A DNA stretch of 64,000 bases, taken from Deinococcus sedimenti. GTDB lineage: Bacteria; Deinococcota; Deinococci; Deinococcales; Deinococcaceae. Below, piece after piece: positions 47,646 through 54,141 of this stretch. Position 1 is the stretch's first letter, and each line of letters begins with the position of its first letter. Where the stretch lies: positions 56,591 through 120,590 of the forward strand of contig NZ_BMQN01000008.1 of the NCBI RefSeq assembly GCF_014648135.1, given 5' to 3'. Below the pieces are notes generated by a model. It had not been told where the DNA came from and searched no databases. It worked only from the letters and a program-made list of their open reading frames with translations. A program made the position numbers and the translations under genes.

Positions 47646-49252
47646 TAGACGTCCTCGTCCCAGTCAATCACAGTGTGATGAACGGTGGTGTGACCGCTGC
47701 CGCCCGCGCTGCCCATCAGGCCAAACTGCACGCACAGCCCCCGGAACCCGAACGCGAGCAGGCCCAGCGCCCCGGCCGCCAGCAGCGCCCAGAACGGCAG
47801 CGCGTACGCTCCCTGCGAGAGGGTCACGTTGGTCAGGCCGGCCAGCGCACCGGCGCTCGTGGCGTCCCCGATGGCCCCCAGGAAGCCGAACACGCCCTCC
47901 AGGAACAGCGGCAGCAGCAGGAGGATCAGCCCGCCCGTGATGGCGCGCCAGTACACGTTACGGCCCCCGAACGCCAGGTTCAGCAGGTACAGCGGGGCAG
48001 CCACACCCAGGCCCAGCAGCAGGAACACCAGGGCGCGCAGCCAGCCGCTGAACCAGCCGGCCGTTCCCAGCGACGTGCGGTCCAGAGCGCTGACCGGCTC
48101 GCCCTGCGCGGCCTGCTCGGCGTTCGCCAGCCCGGAGATCAGGGCCTGCACGTCGCTGGGGCGCAGCGCGGCGCGGTTCTGCGCGGACTCCAGTCCGCCC
48201 TGCAACGCCTGGAATGCCGTGGTGTCCCGCAGGGGCGTGCCGGTCCGGCCCAGCAGCGTCGCCGCCTCCTGCAGCGCGGTGCGGGCGCGGGCGCCATCCG
48301 CGTGGCCGGTGGCGGCCAGCGCGCGGCCCAGGGCGGCGTACACCGCTTCGGTCCCGCTGGACCGCGTGGTCCCGGCCCCGGAGGTGGGGGGCGTGGTGCT
48401 GCCGGTCCCGGTGCCTGCCGTGCCCGGCGTGGTGGCCGGGTTCTGGCTGGTGCTGGGCGGGCTCGGCTGGGCTGGTGCGGGGGTCGCCGGGGGCGTGCCG
48501 GTCGCGCTGGGTGGCGTGGTCAGCGCCTGCGCGAAGGTCCGCGTTCCCTGCCGCAGGGTCGTCAGCGAGGTGCCCAGGGCCGCCGTATCGCCCCCTGTCA
48601 GCTGACGCAGGGCGTCCCCGAACTGCGAGAGTTTCAGGGTGCCCGCGCTGCTGGAATCCTGCACCACCGTGAACCACCCGGTCGCGCGGGCCAGGTTCAC
48701 GTACGACGCGGTCGTCTGCGTGGCCTGCGTGGCCTGCAGGGACGCGCTGACCTTCTGCACCGCCGCGCGCTGCAACCGCCACGCGGTGCGTTCCAGGCGG
48801 CCGGCCCGGGCGTCGGTGGCCAGGGCCTGCGCCGCCTCGCCCGTCAGGCCGAACTCACGCGACAGGACCCGCAACTGCGCGTCGGCATTGGCGGGCTGCT
48901 CGCCCAGGGCCACCAGACTCTGGTCGTACAGCGCCTTGCGCATCAGGCCGCGGGCCAGCTGCACCTGCGCTTCCAGTTCCGCCGGGGTGCGGGCCAGGGC
49001 CGCGCGGCTGCGGCTCAGCGCGTCCCGCAGGCCACTGACGATCTGCTGATTGCGCAGCGTGGGGGCCAGGTCATCCAGCGCCTTGCCCGCCGCGTCCAGG
49101 CGGTTCAGGGCCGCCTCGGCCGACTGGGCGCGCGCCTGCACCGCGCCGTCCAGGTTGGAGGCCAGCGCGCCGTACGCGGTGAGGTTCTGCGCGCCGGCCG
49201 CGCCCAGCAGCGCCGTGACGACCCAGGCCAGTCCTGCCCGGCGCAGGTTCAC
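47645..49252 (-). CDS. Exported helical protein with C-terminal membrane domain
   Basis: A 535-residue protein. A signal sequence (RRAGLAWVVTALLGAAGA) leads into a long Ala-rich helical region outside the inner membrane (~25-235), a Pro/Thr/Gly linker (~240-300), another helical segment, then four transmembrane helices (~395-510) and a short tail with a HTTVHHTVIDWDED end. The GTG at 49252 overlaps the roadblock gene's stop. No family recognised. It could link outer-side helices to the cytoplasmic roadblock and coiled-coil partners. Confidence 0.75.
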   Translation of the reverse strand: MNLRRAGLAWVVTALLGAAGAQNLTAYGALASNLDGAVQARAQSAEAALNRLDAAGKALDDLAPTLRNQQIVSGLRDALSRSRAALARTPAELEAQVQLARGLMRKALYDQSLVALGEQPANADAQLRVLSREFGLTGEAAQALATDARAGRLERTAWRLQRAAVQKVSASLQATQATQTTASYVNLARATGWFTVVQDSSSAGTLKLSQFGDALRQLTGGDTAALGTSLTTLRQGTRTFAQALTTPPSATGTPPATPAPAQPSPPSTSQNPATTPGTAGTGTGSTTPPTSGAGTTRSSGTEAVYAALGRALAATGHADGARARTALQEAATLLGRTGTPLRDTTAFQALQGGLESAQNRAALRPSDVQALISGLANAEQAAQGEPVSALDRTSLGTAGWFSGWLRALVFLLLGLGVAAPLYLLNLAFGGRNVYWRAITGGLILLLLPLFLEGVFGFLGAIGDATSAGALAGLTNVTLSQGAYALPFWALLAAGALGLLAFGFRGLCVQFGLMGSAGGSGHTTVHHTVIDWDEDV

Positions 49253-49968
49253 GCCGCCACCTTGATCTGCTGCAGCTCCACGAGCAGCCGGCCCACGTTC
49301 GCCTGCGAGTTCGCGATCACGGCCACGCAGTACTCGCCGAGCGGGCACACGCACACGGTCTGCCCGCCCAGGTCGGCCGACAGCAGCCGCAGCGCCCGCT
49401 TCTGGAACAGCATGGCGCTGGCCGCCACCACACCCGCCAGGCCGTTGGCGTCCTTCACGGCCCGCACGCGCAGCACCTCGCCGTTGGCGCGGCAGACCAT
49501 CACGCCCTGCACGCCCGCCAGTCGGCCCAGCGTCTGAATCAGGGTGTCCTGATCGAGCGTGGTGGCCAGGTCGTACGAGCGTCCGGTCAGGCCGGTCGCG
49601 AACTCCGGATCGTCGAACTCGAAATCGTCTGCACCCAGGCCCAGGTCATCCCACCCGCCGGTGTCCTGCGGGTCGTCCCAGGTGGCGTGCGGACCACTCT
49701 CGATGAACAGGGTGGGGGCCTTGGGGTATTTCTCGGCCATCTGGCCGGACAGGCTCAGCAGTTCCCGCCGCGCCCGGGCGGCCGGCATCACGGCACTCAG
49801 GCGCGACAGCAGCGGCCCGGAGAGCAGGCGCTGCATCTCCTGGGCACTCACGGTTTCCGGCAGCAGGTTCTGCTCGCGCAGCACCGACCGCACCATCGTT
49901 TCAGCCGCCCGCTCAGAGACCACGCCAGCCAGGGCGCGGACGGTCATGGTGTACACAGCGTTCGTCAT
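49249..49968 (-). CDS. Roadblock/LC7-domain protein
   Basis: A 239-residue protein with a roadblock/LC7 (MglB-type) domain in the C-terminal ~120 residues: LIQTLGRLAGVQGVMVCRANGEVL, ASAMLFQKRALRLLSADLGGQTVCVCPLGEYCVAVIANSQANVG. The N-terminal half is helical with an acidic Trp/Asp-rich linker (WDDPQDTGGWDDLG). Such domains usually regulate small GTPases, but no GTPase is adjacent. I start at the ATG at 49968 with GAGG 7 nt upstream. It heads a three-gene coupled operon. Confidence 0.82.
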   Translation of the reverse strand: MTNAVYTMTVRALAGVVSERAAETMVRSVLREQNLLPETVSAQEMQRLLSGPLLSRLSAVMPAARARRELLSLSGQMAEKYPKAPTLFIESGPHATWDDPQDTGGWDDLGLGADDFEFDDPEFATGLTGRSYDLATTLDQDTLIQTLGRLAGVQGVMVCRANGEVLRVRAVKDANGLAGVVAASAMLFQKRALRLLSADLGGQTVCVCPLGEYCVAVIANSQANVGRLLVELQQIKVAA

Positions 49969-50029
49969 GAGGGACCTCAAGCCAGTATAGGTACACCGGA
50001 CTTACATGATTATCTCATCCGAGCGGGCG

Positions 50030-50058
50030 TGAACGTTCCGCAGCGCCCCTGCTATACT
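50030..50058 (+). promoter_or_regulatory. Promoter of tRNA-Arg
   Basis: TGAACG (50030-50035), 17-nt spacer, TATACT (50053-50058), ending 23 nt before the tRNA. Confidence 0.6.
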
Positions 50059-50081
50059 TCCAGCCGCCAGTTGCGCCCCAC

Positions 50082-50158
<77 letters not shown>

Positions 50159-50160
50159 GA

Positions 50161-50186
50161 AAAAACCCCGCTCAGCGCGGGGTTCT
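50161..50186 (+). terminator. Element-borne terminator behind tRNA-Arg
   Basis: AACCCCGC-TCAGC-GCGGGGTT-type hairpin followed by CTGTTTTT. It lies inside the element, so the tRNA now ends at an element-supplied terminator; a second hairpin (CCCCGCC/GGCGGGG then TTCTTTCTT) after the right repeat is probably the original one. Confidence 0.8.
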
Positions 50187-50214
50187 GTTTTTCTGTGAGT
50201 CCGCCCGGCGGGGC

Positions 50215-50236
50215 GCGTGACCAACGCGTGACCAAC
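50215..50236 (+). repeat. Tandem TGACCAAC repeats, left end
   Basis: TGACCAAC at 50218-50225 and 50229-50236, 11 bp apart (each within GCGTGACCAAC), about 60 nt inside the left end of the element. Matching units occur near the right end, as expected of integrase arm-binding sites. Confidence 0.6.
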
Positions 50237-50241
50237 CGGCG

Positions 50242-50574
50242 TCAATAGCAAAGTGTCGTGCTCTTGGATATTTCCCACTTGGTTCCGTCGCGCTCCTTGC
50301 CTGAACTGCCGATCACAGAGAGCCAAGGGAAATCCATCTCAATAATCGACGCATTGGTTTTTGACCAGAAAATGACTACGTAGCTAGAGAAAGCGCTGTA
50401 ATCGAAGCTTTTGGTTGCTTGGTTCAGTTCGGTTCCCTTGTAAAGAACCGCGTCAACCTTATAACCCTTCGACCATCCGCTATTTGTGCGGTATTTCGCG
50501 CATACGGATACCCGTTCGGCGGCAATGGCATTTCCCAACATCAGAAACGCTGCGATGGCCAGAAATTTTTTCAT
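50242..50574 (-). CDS. Small secreted cargo protein of low G+C
   Basis: A 110-residue exported protein: signal peptide KKFLAIAAFLMLGNAIAAE, then a ~90-residue mature domain with two Cys (VCAKYRT near the start, TTLCY at the end) that could form a disulfide, and a KGYKVDAVLYKGTELNQ stretch. I do not recognise it. It is clearly lower in G+C than the rest of the element and the host, and sits between the left end and the integrase, the usual cargo slot. The ATG at 50574 lacks a strong ribosome site. Confidence 0.65.
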   Translation of the reverse strand: MKKFLAIAAFLMLGNAIAAERVSVCAKYRTNSGWSKGYKVDAVLYKGTELNQATKSFDYSAFSSYVVIFWSKTNASIIEMDFPWLSVIGSSGKERDGTKWEISKSTTLCY

Positions 50575-50624
50575 AGCTTCACTATTACCTTTTTTGTTGT
50601 CACGCGTGCCTGACGCGGCGGAGA

Positions 50625-51848
50625 TTAATTCACCACCCTGGGCCGCGCCTTGACCAGGTCGGACAGGTTCACGGCCCACTCTTCATGCTCGCTCTGGTAG
50701 ACCGTCCGGTAGACGTCAGCCGTGAAGCTGGGCCGCGAGTGCCCCAGCTTCTCACTCACCACTTCCAGCGGCACGCCCCGGCGCAGCATCAGCGAGGCGT
50801 GCGTGTGCCGCAGCCCGTGCACCGTGACTTCCCGCACGCCTGCCTGAGTGCAGAAGGCCGTGAGGTACCGCTTCAGTTTGTCCGGCAGGAACGGCACGCC
50901 AGACAGGCCCGTGAACACGTACCCGGTGTCTTTCCACACCCGCTTACGCTCATACCCCTTGGGGTGCCCCGGCACGGGCTGCCCAGGGGCGAGTGCGGCC
51001 CGTTCAAAGTCCTGCAGGGCCTTCTGACGGTTCAGGCAGTCCAGAGCCTCGCGGGACAGGTGCACGCGCCGCGCACTCTTCGCTGTCTTGGGCGTGCTGA
51101 TCTGAGACTTCCCGCCCACCGTGACTAGGTTCTCAGTGATGCGGATTGTCCCGGCTTCCAGGTCGACGTGCGCCCACTTCAGCCCGCACGCCTCGCCACG
51201 GCGTAGGCCGGTGTGCAGCATGAATTCGAAGATCAGCCCCCAGCGGCTCGACTGAAGCGCGGGCAGGAGCGCGGCAACCTCTTCAGCAGTCAGGGCCTTC
51301 TCTTCCTGGGGCGCGTCCCGCCTGACCGGCTGGGGCCGGACTACGGCGGTCGGGTCGCGCATGACCAGCTCAAGCCGTAGTGCCTCACTGAAGGCCCCGT
51401 GCAAGATGTTGTGCGTCTGCCGCTGCGTGTCGGTCAGGCCAGCCGCCCCAAGGGCCGTATACAGCGCACGCAGGTCAGCGGGCCGCACCTCCTGCAGCCG
51501 CTTCCGGCCCAGGGTGGGGGAGATGTGCAGGTCGATCAGCTTGCGGTAGTTGTGGTGTGTCTTCGCCGCGAGGCTGGGCCGCTTGCCTTCAAGCCACCTG
51601 TCCAGCCACTCGCGCAGCGTCACGCGGTCCGGGGCAGCCACGCCGCCGCGCAGGTGGTCCGCCTGGGCCTGAGTCATGGCCGCCCAGGCTTCCCGCTCGC
51701 TGGGGGCCGTGCCGGTCTTGCGGATGGGCGTCCCGTCGGGTTTCAGACCCACCGTGATACGCCAGCGGTACTTCCCGCTGGGTAGCGGGTCGATACTGCC
51801 GCGCCCGTTCCCGGCCTTCTGATCTGCCTTCGCTTTGGCCCGTGCCAC
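50625..51848 (-). CDS. Tyrosine recombinase (integrase)
   Basis: A 407-residue site-specific recombinase. The N-terminal AP2-like arm-binding part and SAM-like core-binding domain (TLREWLDRWLEGKRPSLAAKTHHNYRKLIDLHI) precede the catalytic domain with Arg in HTGLRRGEACGLKW, the H-x-x-R box in HGLRHTHASLMLRRG, LGHSRPSFT and the nucleophile Tyr in ADVYRTVY. It lies next to the left end of the element and is oriented toward it. Starts 3 nt after the XRE gene, so repressor and integrase share a transcript. Confidence 0.95.
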   Translation of the reverse strand: MARAKAKADQKAGNGRGSIDPLPSGKYRWRITVGLKPDGTPIRKTGTAPSEREAWAAMTQAQADHLRGGVAAPDRVTLREWLDRWLEGKRPSLAAKTHHNYRKLIDLHISPTLGRKRLQEVRPADLRALYTALGAAGLTDTQRQTHNILHGAFSEALRLELVMRDPTAVVRPQPVRRDAPQEEKALTAEEVAALLPALQSSRWGLIFEFMLHTGLRRGEACGLKWAHVDLEAGTIRITENLVTVGGKSQISTPKTAKSARRVHLSREALDCLNRQKALQDFERAALAPGQPVPGHPKGYERKRVWKDTGYVFTGLSGVPFLPDKLKRYLTAFCTQAGVREVTVHGLRHTHASLMLRRGVPLEVVSEKLGHSRPSFTADVYRTVYQSEHEEWAVNLSDLVKARPRVVN

Positions 51849-51851
51849 GGC

Positions 51852-52067
51852 CTAGCCTTCCCGCTTGGGGACGGCCTGCAGCTCGAGGCCCAGCGCGTCT
51901 AGGACTTTCTGCCAGCTTTCGGGGACGGCACCCACGCGCCCAGCGAGTAGGCGCTGAATGTTTGGCTGGGCCATGCCCACCGCGTCCCCTAGCTCTGTCT
52001 GGGTCATGCCCTGGGCCTTCATGCGTTCCCTGACTGCCTGCCGTACTTGGTCGTTCATTCCAGTCAT
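51852..52067 (-). CDS. XRE-family repressor
   Basis: A 71-residue helix-turn-helix protein: VRERMKAQGMTQTELGDAVGMAQPNIQRLLAGRVGAVPESWQKVLDALGLEL shows the Cro/CI-type HTH (TQTELGDAVGMAQPNIQRLL). A GGGTGAT sequence before the ATG at 52067 and a promoter whose -10 ends at 52087 favour this start; in-frame ATGs at 52088 and 52058 are alternatives. It faces a divergent operon across completely overlapping promoters and probably keeps the element silent, acting as master repressor (inference). Confidence 0.85.
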   Translation of the reverse strand: MTGMNDQVRQAVRERMKAQGMTQTELGDAVGMAQPNIQRLLAGRVGAVPESWQKVLDALGLELQAVPKREG

Positions 52068-52070
52068 CTG

Positions 52071-52115
52071 TATATCACCCGTTGACATACTAGATCATAA
52101 ACTGATATATTTCAA
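52071..52115. promoter_or_regulatory. Face-to-face divergent promoter switch with operator halves
   Basis: Plus strand: TTGACA (52082-52087), 18 nt, TATATT (52106-52111). Minus strand: TTGAAA (52115-52110), 17 nt, TAGTAT (52092-52087). The -35 of each overlaps the -10 of the other. TATATCA (52071-52077) and TGATATA (52103-52109) are inverted 7-mers that could be operator halves for the XRE protein. The layout implies mutually exclusive transcription. Confidence 0.7.
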
Positions 52116-52191
52116 GACAGCAGAAGGGGCGGCACTCCCGCGAAGAAATGACCGCCCCGGCTGACTCCACCCAAGACAGGAAGGAATCGAC

Positions 52192-52620
52192 ATGCAGACT
52201 ACCAAGCCCCGCAACATCACGCGCACCTGGAACACCACCACCGAACACCGCCCCTACGGTGAGCACTGGGGCGACACCCTGAACACCGTGACCCTCACGG
52301 CTGACCAGCACGGCAACCAGACCGCCCAGGTCGACGGGCAGCCCGCCACGGTCGCGCACGCCGTGAGCATCCTGAACCGCGCCGCCCGCGTGGAACTGGT
52401 CAGCGAGTACCGCACCCCCACCCCCGCGCCCGTGATCGGCAAGCCCCGCGCGGCCCAACTGCACCGCCTCATGGGCCGCGCCGGAGTCCCCAGCGGTGAG
52501 CACTACGCCTTCGCCGGGGCTGCCCTGGACCGCCCCGTGTTCAGCCTCGCTGCCCTCACGGAAGCGGAAGCCCGCGCCGTCTGGGCCTTCCTGACCTACA
52601 CCCACCCCCACGCCGCCTAA
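52192..52620 (+). CDS. Element protein of unknown function (142 aa)
   Basis: First gene of the plus-strand unit. A 142-residue soluble protein; the N-terminus is Thr/His-rich (TKPRNITRTWNTTTEHRPYGEHWGD), the middle has VAHAVSILNRAARVELVSEYR, and the end a helical stretch SLAALTEAEARAVWAFLTYTHP. Not recognised. AGGAAGGA lies ~8 nt before the ATG. Driven by the strong TTGACA/TATATT promoter, so it should be the first product when repression is lifted. Confidence 0.75.
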   Translation: MQTTKPRNITRTWNTTTEHRPYGEHWGDTLNTVTLTADQHGNQTAQVDGQPATVAHAVSILNRAARVELVSEYRTPTPAPVIGKPRAAQLHRLMGRAGVPSGEHYAFAGAALDRPVFSLAALTEAEARAVWAFLTYTHPHAA

Positions 52621-52664
52621 CGCCCACCGGGGGGCCGCGACAGGCCCCCCACTGCGAGGAACCT

Positions 52665-52940
52665 ATGACCCAAGAATCAACCTTCACCCCCGCCGCCCTG
52701 CCCAGGGTTGAACGCATCCTGCCGGGTAGCACCCCGCAGCGCCTGAGCCTGGAACTGACCAGCGGGGACACGCTCACCCTGGATGAAGGCACGCGGGCTG
52801 TGCTCCTGCCCAGTCAATGGCTGCTCGCAGCGCCACACGGTGAACTGAGCGTGCTGTCCCTGTGGGCGCGTCCGGGCGCACCTGCCTACGCAGTGCCGGA
52901 CGCGCTGCTGCCGGACCTCTTGCCCTACTTCAACGACTGA
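52665..52940 (+). CDS. Element protein of unknown function (91 aa)
   Basis: A 91-residue protein with a beta-rich core (RLSLELTSGDTLTLDEGTRAVLLPSQWLLAAPHGELSVLSLWARPG) and a short helical end. GAGG lies upstream of the ATG. Second gene of a three-gene plus-strand unit with gaps of 44 and 18 nt. No family recognised. Confidence 0.7.
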   Translation: MTQESTFTPAALPRVERILPGSTPQRLSLELTSGDTLTLDEGTRAVLLPSQWLLAAPHGELSVLSLWARPGAPAYAVPDALLPDLLPYFND

Positions 52941-52958
52941 GCCACCCGGAGGAACACC

Positions 52959-53483
52959 ATGAACACGCCCATGCACCCCACCCTGACCGCCGTGCACGTC
53001 AGTCCTGACCTCGCGCACTTCAGCACCCACGCCGGACGCACGCTGACCTTCGCTGTGCCCCTCCTGGTCAGCCTGCAGGAACGCGGGCCGGAAGTCGACG
53101 TGCACCTGAGCACGCCCAGCGGCACGCACCTACACACGTTCAGCGCCCCCAGCGACTCGCCCGCCCTGCAGGTCATCGCGCGGGAACTCCTGAGCGAACA
53201 CCACCCGCTGAAGCCCATGCCCGCAGTGCAGGCCGTGACCGCCGCGCAGCCGCCCGTGCTGATCGTGGAAGGCCAGCGCGGCAACCGTGAAGCCGTCCGG
53301 GCGGGCAGCCTCACCGCGCCCCGCCTGTACCTGCACTGGAGCGGCGCGGCCCAGTTGGTCGACTGGGGAGGAACGCGCCGCGCGTACTTCATCCCCCCCG
53401 AACTGGTCAGCGAGGTACGCGCCGCGCTTCCCCACGCCCAGGCGGTCGACGTGCCCGCACCTGGGCCTGACCAGTGGGGATGA
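52959..53483 (+). CDS. Element protein of unknown function (174 aa)
   Basis: A 174-residue protein: an N-terminal beta region (FSTHAGRTLTFAVPLLVSLQERGPEVDVHLSTPSGTHLHTF), a middle linker and a C-terminal part with YLHWSGAAQLVDWGGTRRAYFIPPELVSEVRAALP. CGGAGG lies 8 nt before the ATG. Last gene of the plus-strand unit, followed by an intrinsic terminator. Not recognised. Confidence 0.7.
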   Translation: MNTPMHPTLTAVHVSPDLAHFSTHAGRTLTFAVPLLVSLQERGPEVDVHLSTPSGTHLHTFSAPSDSPALQVIARELLSEHHPLKPMPAVQAVTAAQPPVLIVEGQRGNREAVRAGSLTAPRLYLHWSGAAQLVDWGGTRRAYFIPPELVSEVRAALPHAQAVDVPAPGPDQWG

Positions 53484-53542
53484 CAGCAAAAGACATCATC
53501 CGCGCGGCGGCACCCCGTAGAAAGCCGAAAATCCACGCGAGA

Positions 53543-53566
53543 AAGCCCCCCGAGACTGGGGGGCTT
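53543..53566. terminator. Terminator between the two element operons
   Basis: AAGCCCCCC (53543-53551), loop GAGACT, GGGGGGCTT (53558-53566) followed by TTC; on the other strand TTCTC follows. It separates the plus- and minus-strand units. Confidence 0.8.
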
Positions 53567-53585
53567 TTCGTCGTGCTGGGGGCCT

Positions 53586-53738
53586 TCAGTCGCCCTTGAG
53601 GGCCAACATCTGCCGTGTGCTCAGGCTCAGGCCTCGCCAGTACCCGCGCACGGCGGCGTGGCGCTGGGGCGTGCTCAGGGTGTGCCAGCGTTCCCGGCTG
53701 ACGGTGGGCGGGCGAGTCTCCAAGATCCATTCAGGCAT
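53586..53738 (-). CDS. 50-residue element protein
   Basis: Open frame from the ATG at 53738, with GGAGG 8 nt upstream, to the stop at 53586. The peptide is basic and Trp/Arg-rich (MPEWILETRPPTVSRERWH... AAVRGYWRGLSLSTRQML). It overlaps the end of the zinc-binding gene by 8 nt and is the last gene of the leftward operon. Function unknown; coupling and a good ribosome site support it as real. Confidence 0.6.
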   Translation of the reverse strand: MPEWILETRPPTVSRERWHTLSTPQRHAAVRGYWRGLSLSTRQMLALKGD

Positions 53739-54141
53739 GGTCATTCCCTCCATGTGTGCGGGCCTTCCAGCCCTTGCCAGCCTGGGCCGCGCAGGCGTGG
53801 TGTGAAACGGTGAGCACGGGCGCTCTGGGGTTGCCGTCCAGCCAGCCATGCGCGGCGCGGCCCAGGCTGCACAGGCCGTCCCCGTAGGCATCTGGGCCGT
53901 TCCACCGGGCGCAGCATCCGCAGTGCCCCCGCTGGGCCGCGAGGGCTGCCACGTTCAGCCGGCCGTCAGCGGTGCGGCCCTGTTCGACCTGCCGCAGTAG
54001 GGCCGCGCGGTGCGCCTTCATGCCTTCGACCAAGGCCACGGGCAGCGGCCCCGGCGCGTCATACCGCAGGCGTCCGGCCTCTGTGCATCCCAGGTGAACG
54101 CCCGCCTGGGCGAGTGCCGCCCGCAGCTCTGAGAGGGTCAC
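53731..54141 (-). CDS. TubC_N-like and Cys-rich element protein
   Basis: A 136-residue protein. The first ~50 residues (LSELRAALAQAGVHLGCTEAGRLRYDAPGPLPVALVEGMKAHRAALLRQV) resemble the TubC N-terminal docking fold that recurs next to mobile-element primases. The remainder has a cysteine cluster (HCGCCARWNG, GLCSLGRAAHG, HHACAAQ) suited to zinc. Overlaps the primase-helicase gene by 4 nt, so a helper of the replication protein is plausible (inference). Confidence 0.7.
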   Translation of the reverse strand: MTLSELRAALAQAGVHLGCTEAGRLRYDAPGPLPVALVEGMKAHRAALLRQVEQGRTADGRLNVAALAAQRGHCGCCARWNGPDAYGDGLCSLGRAAHGWLDGNPRAPVLTVSHHACAAQAGKGWKARTHGGNDHA

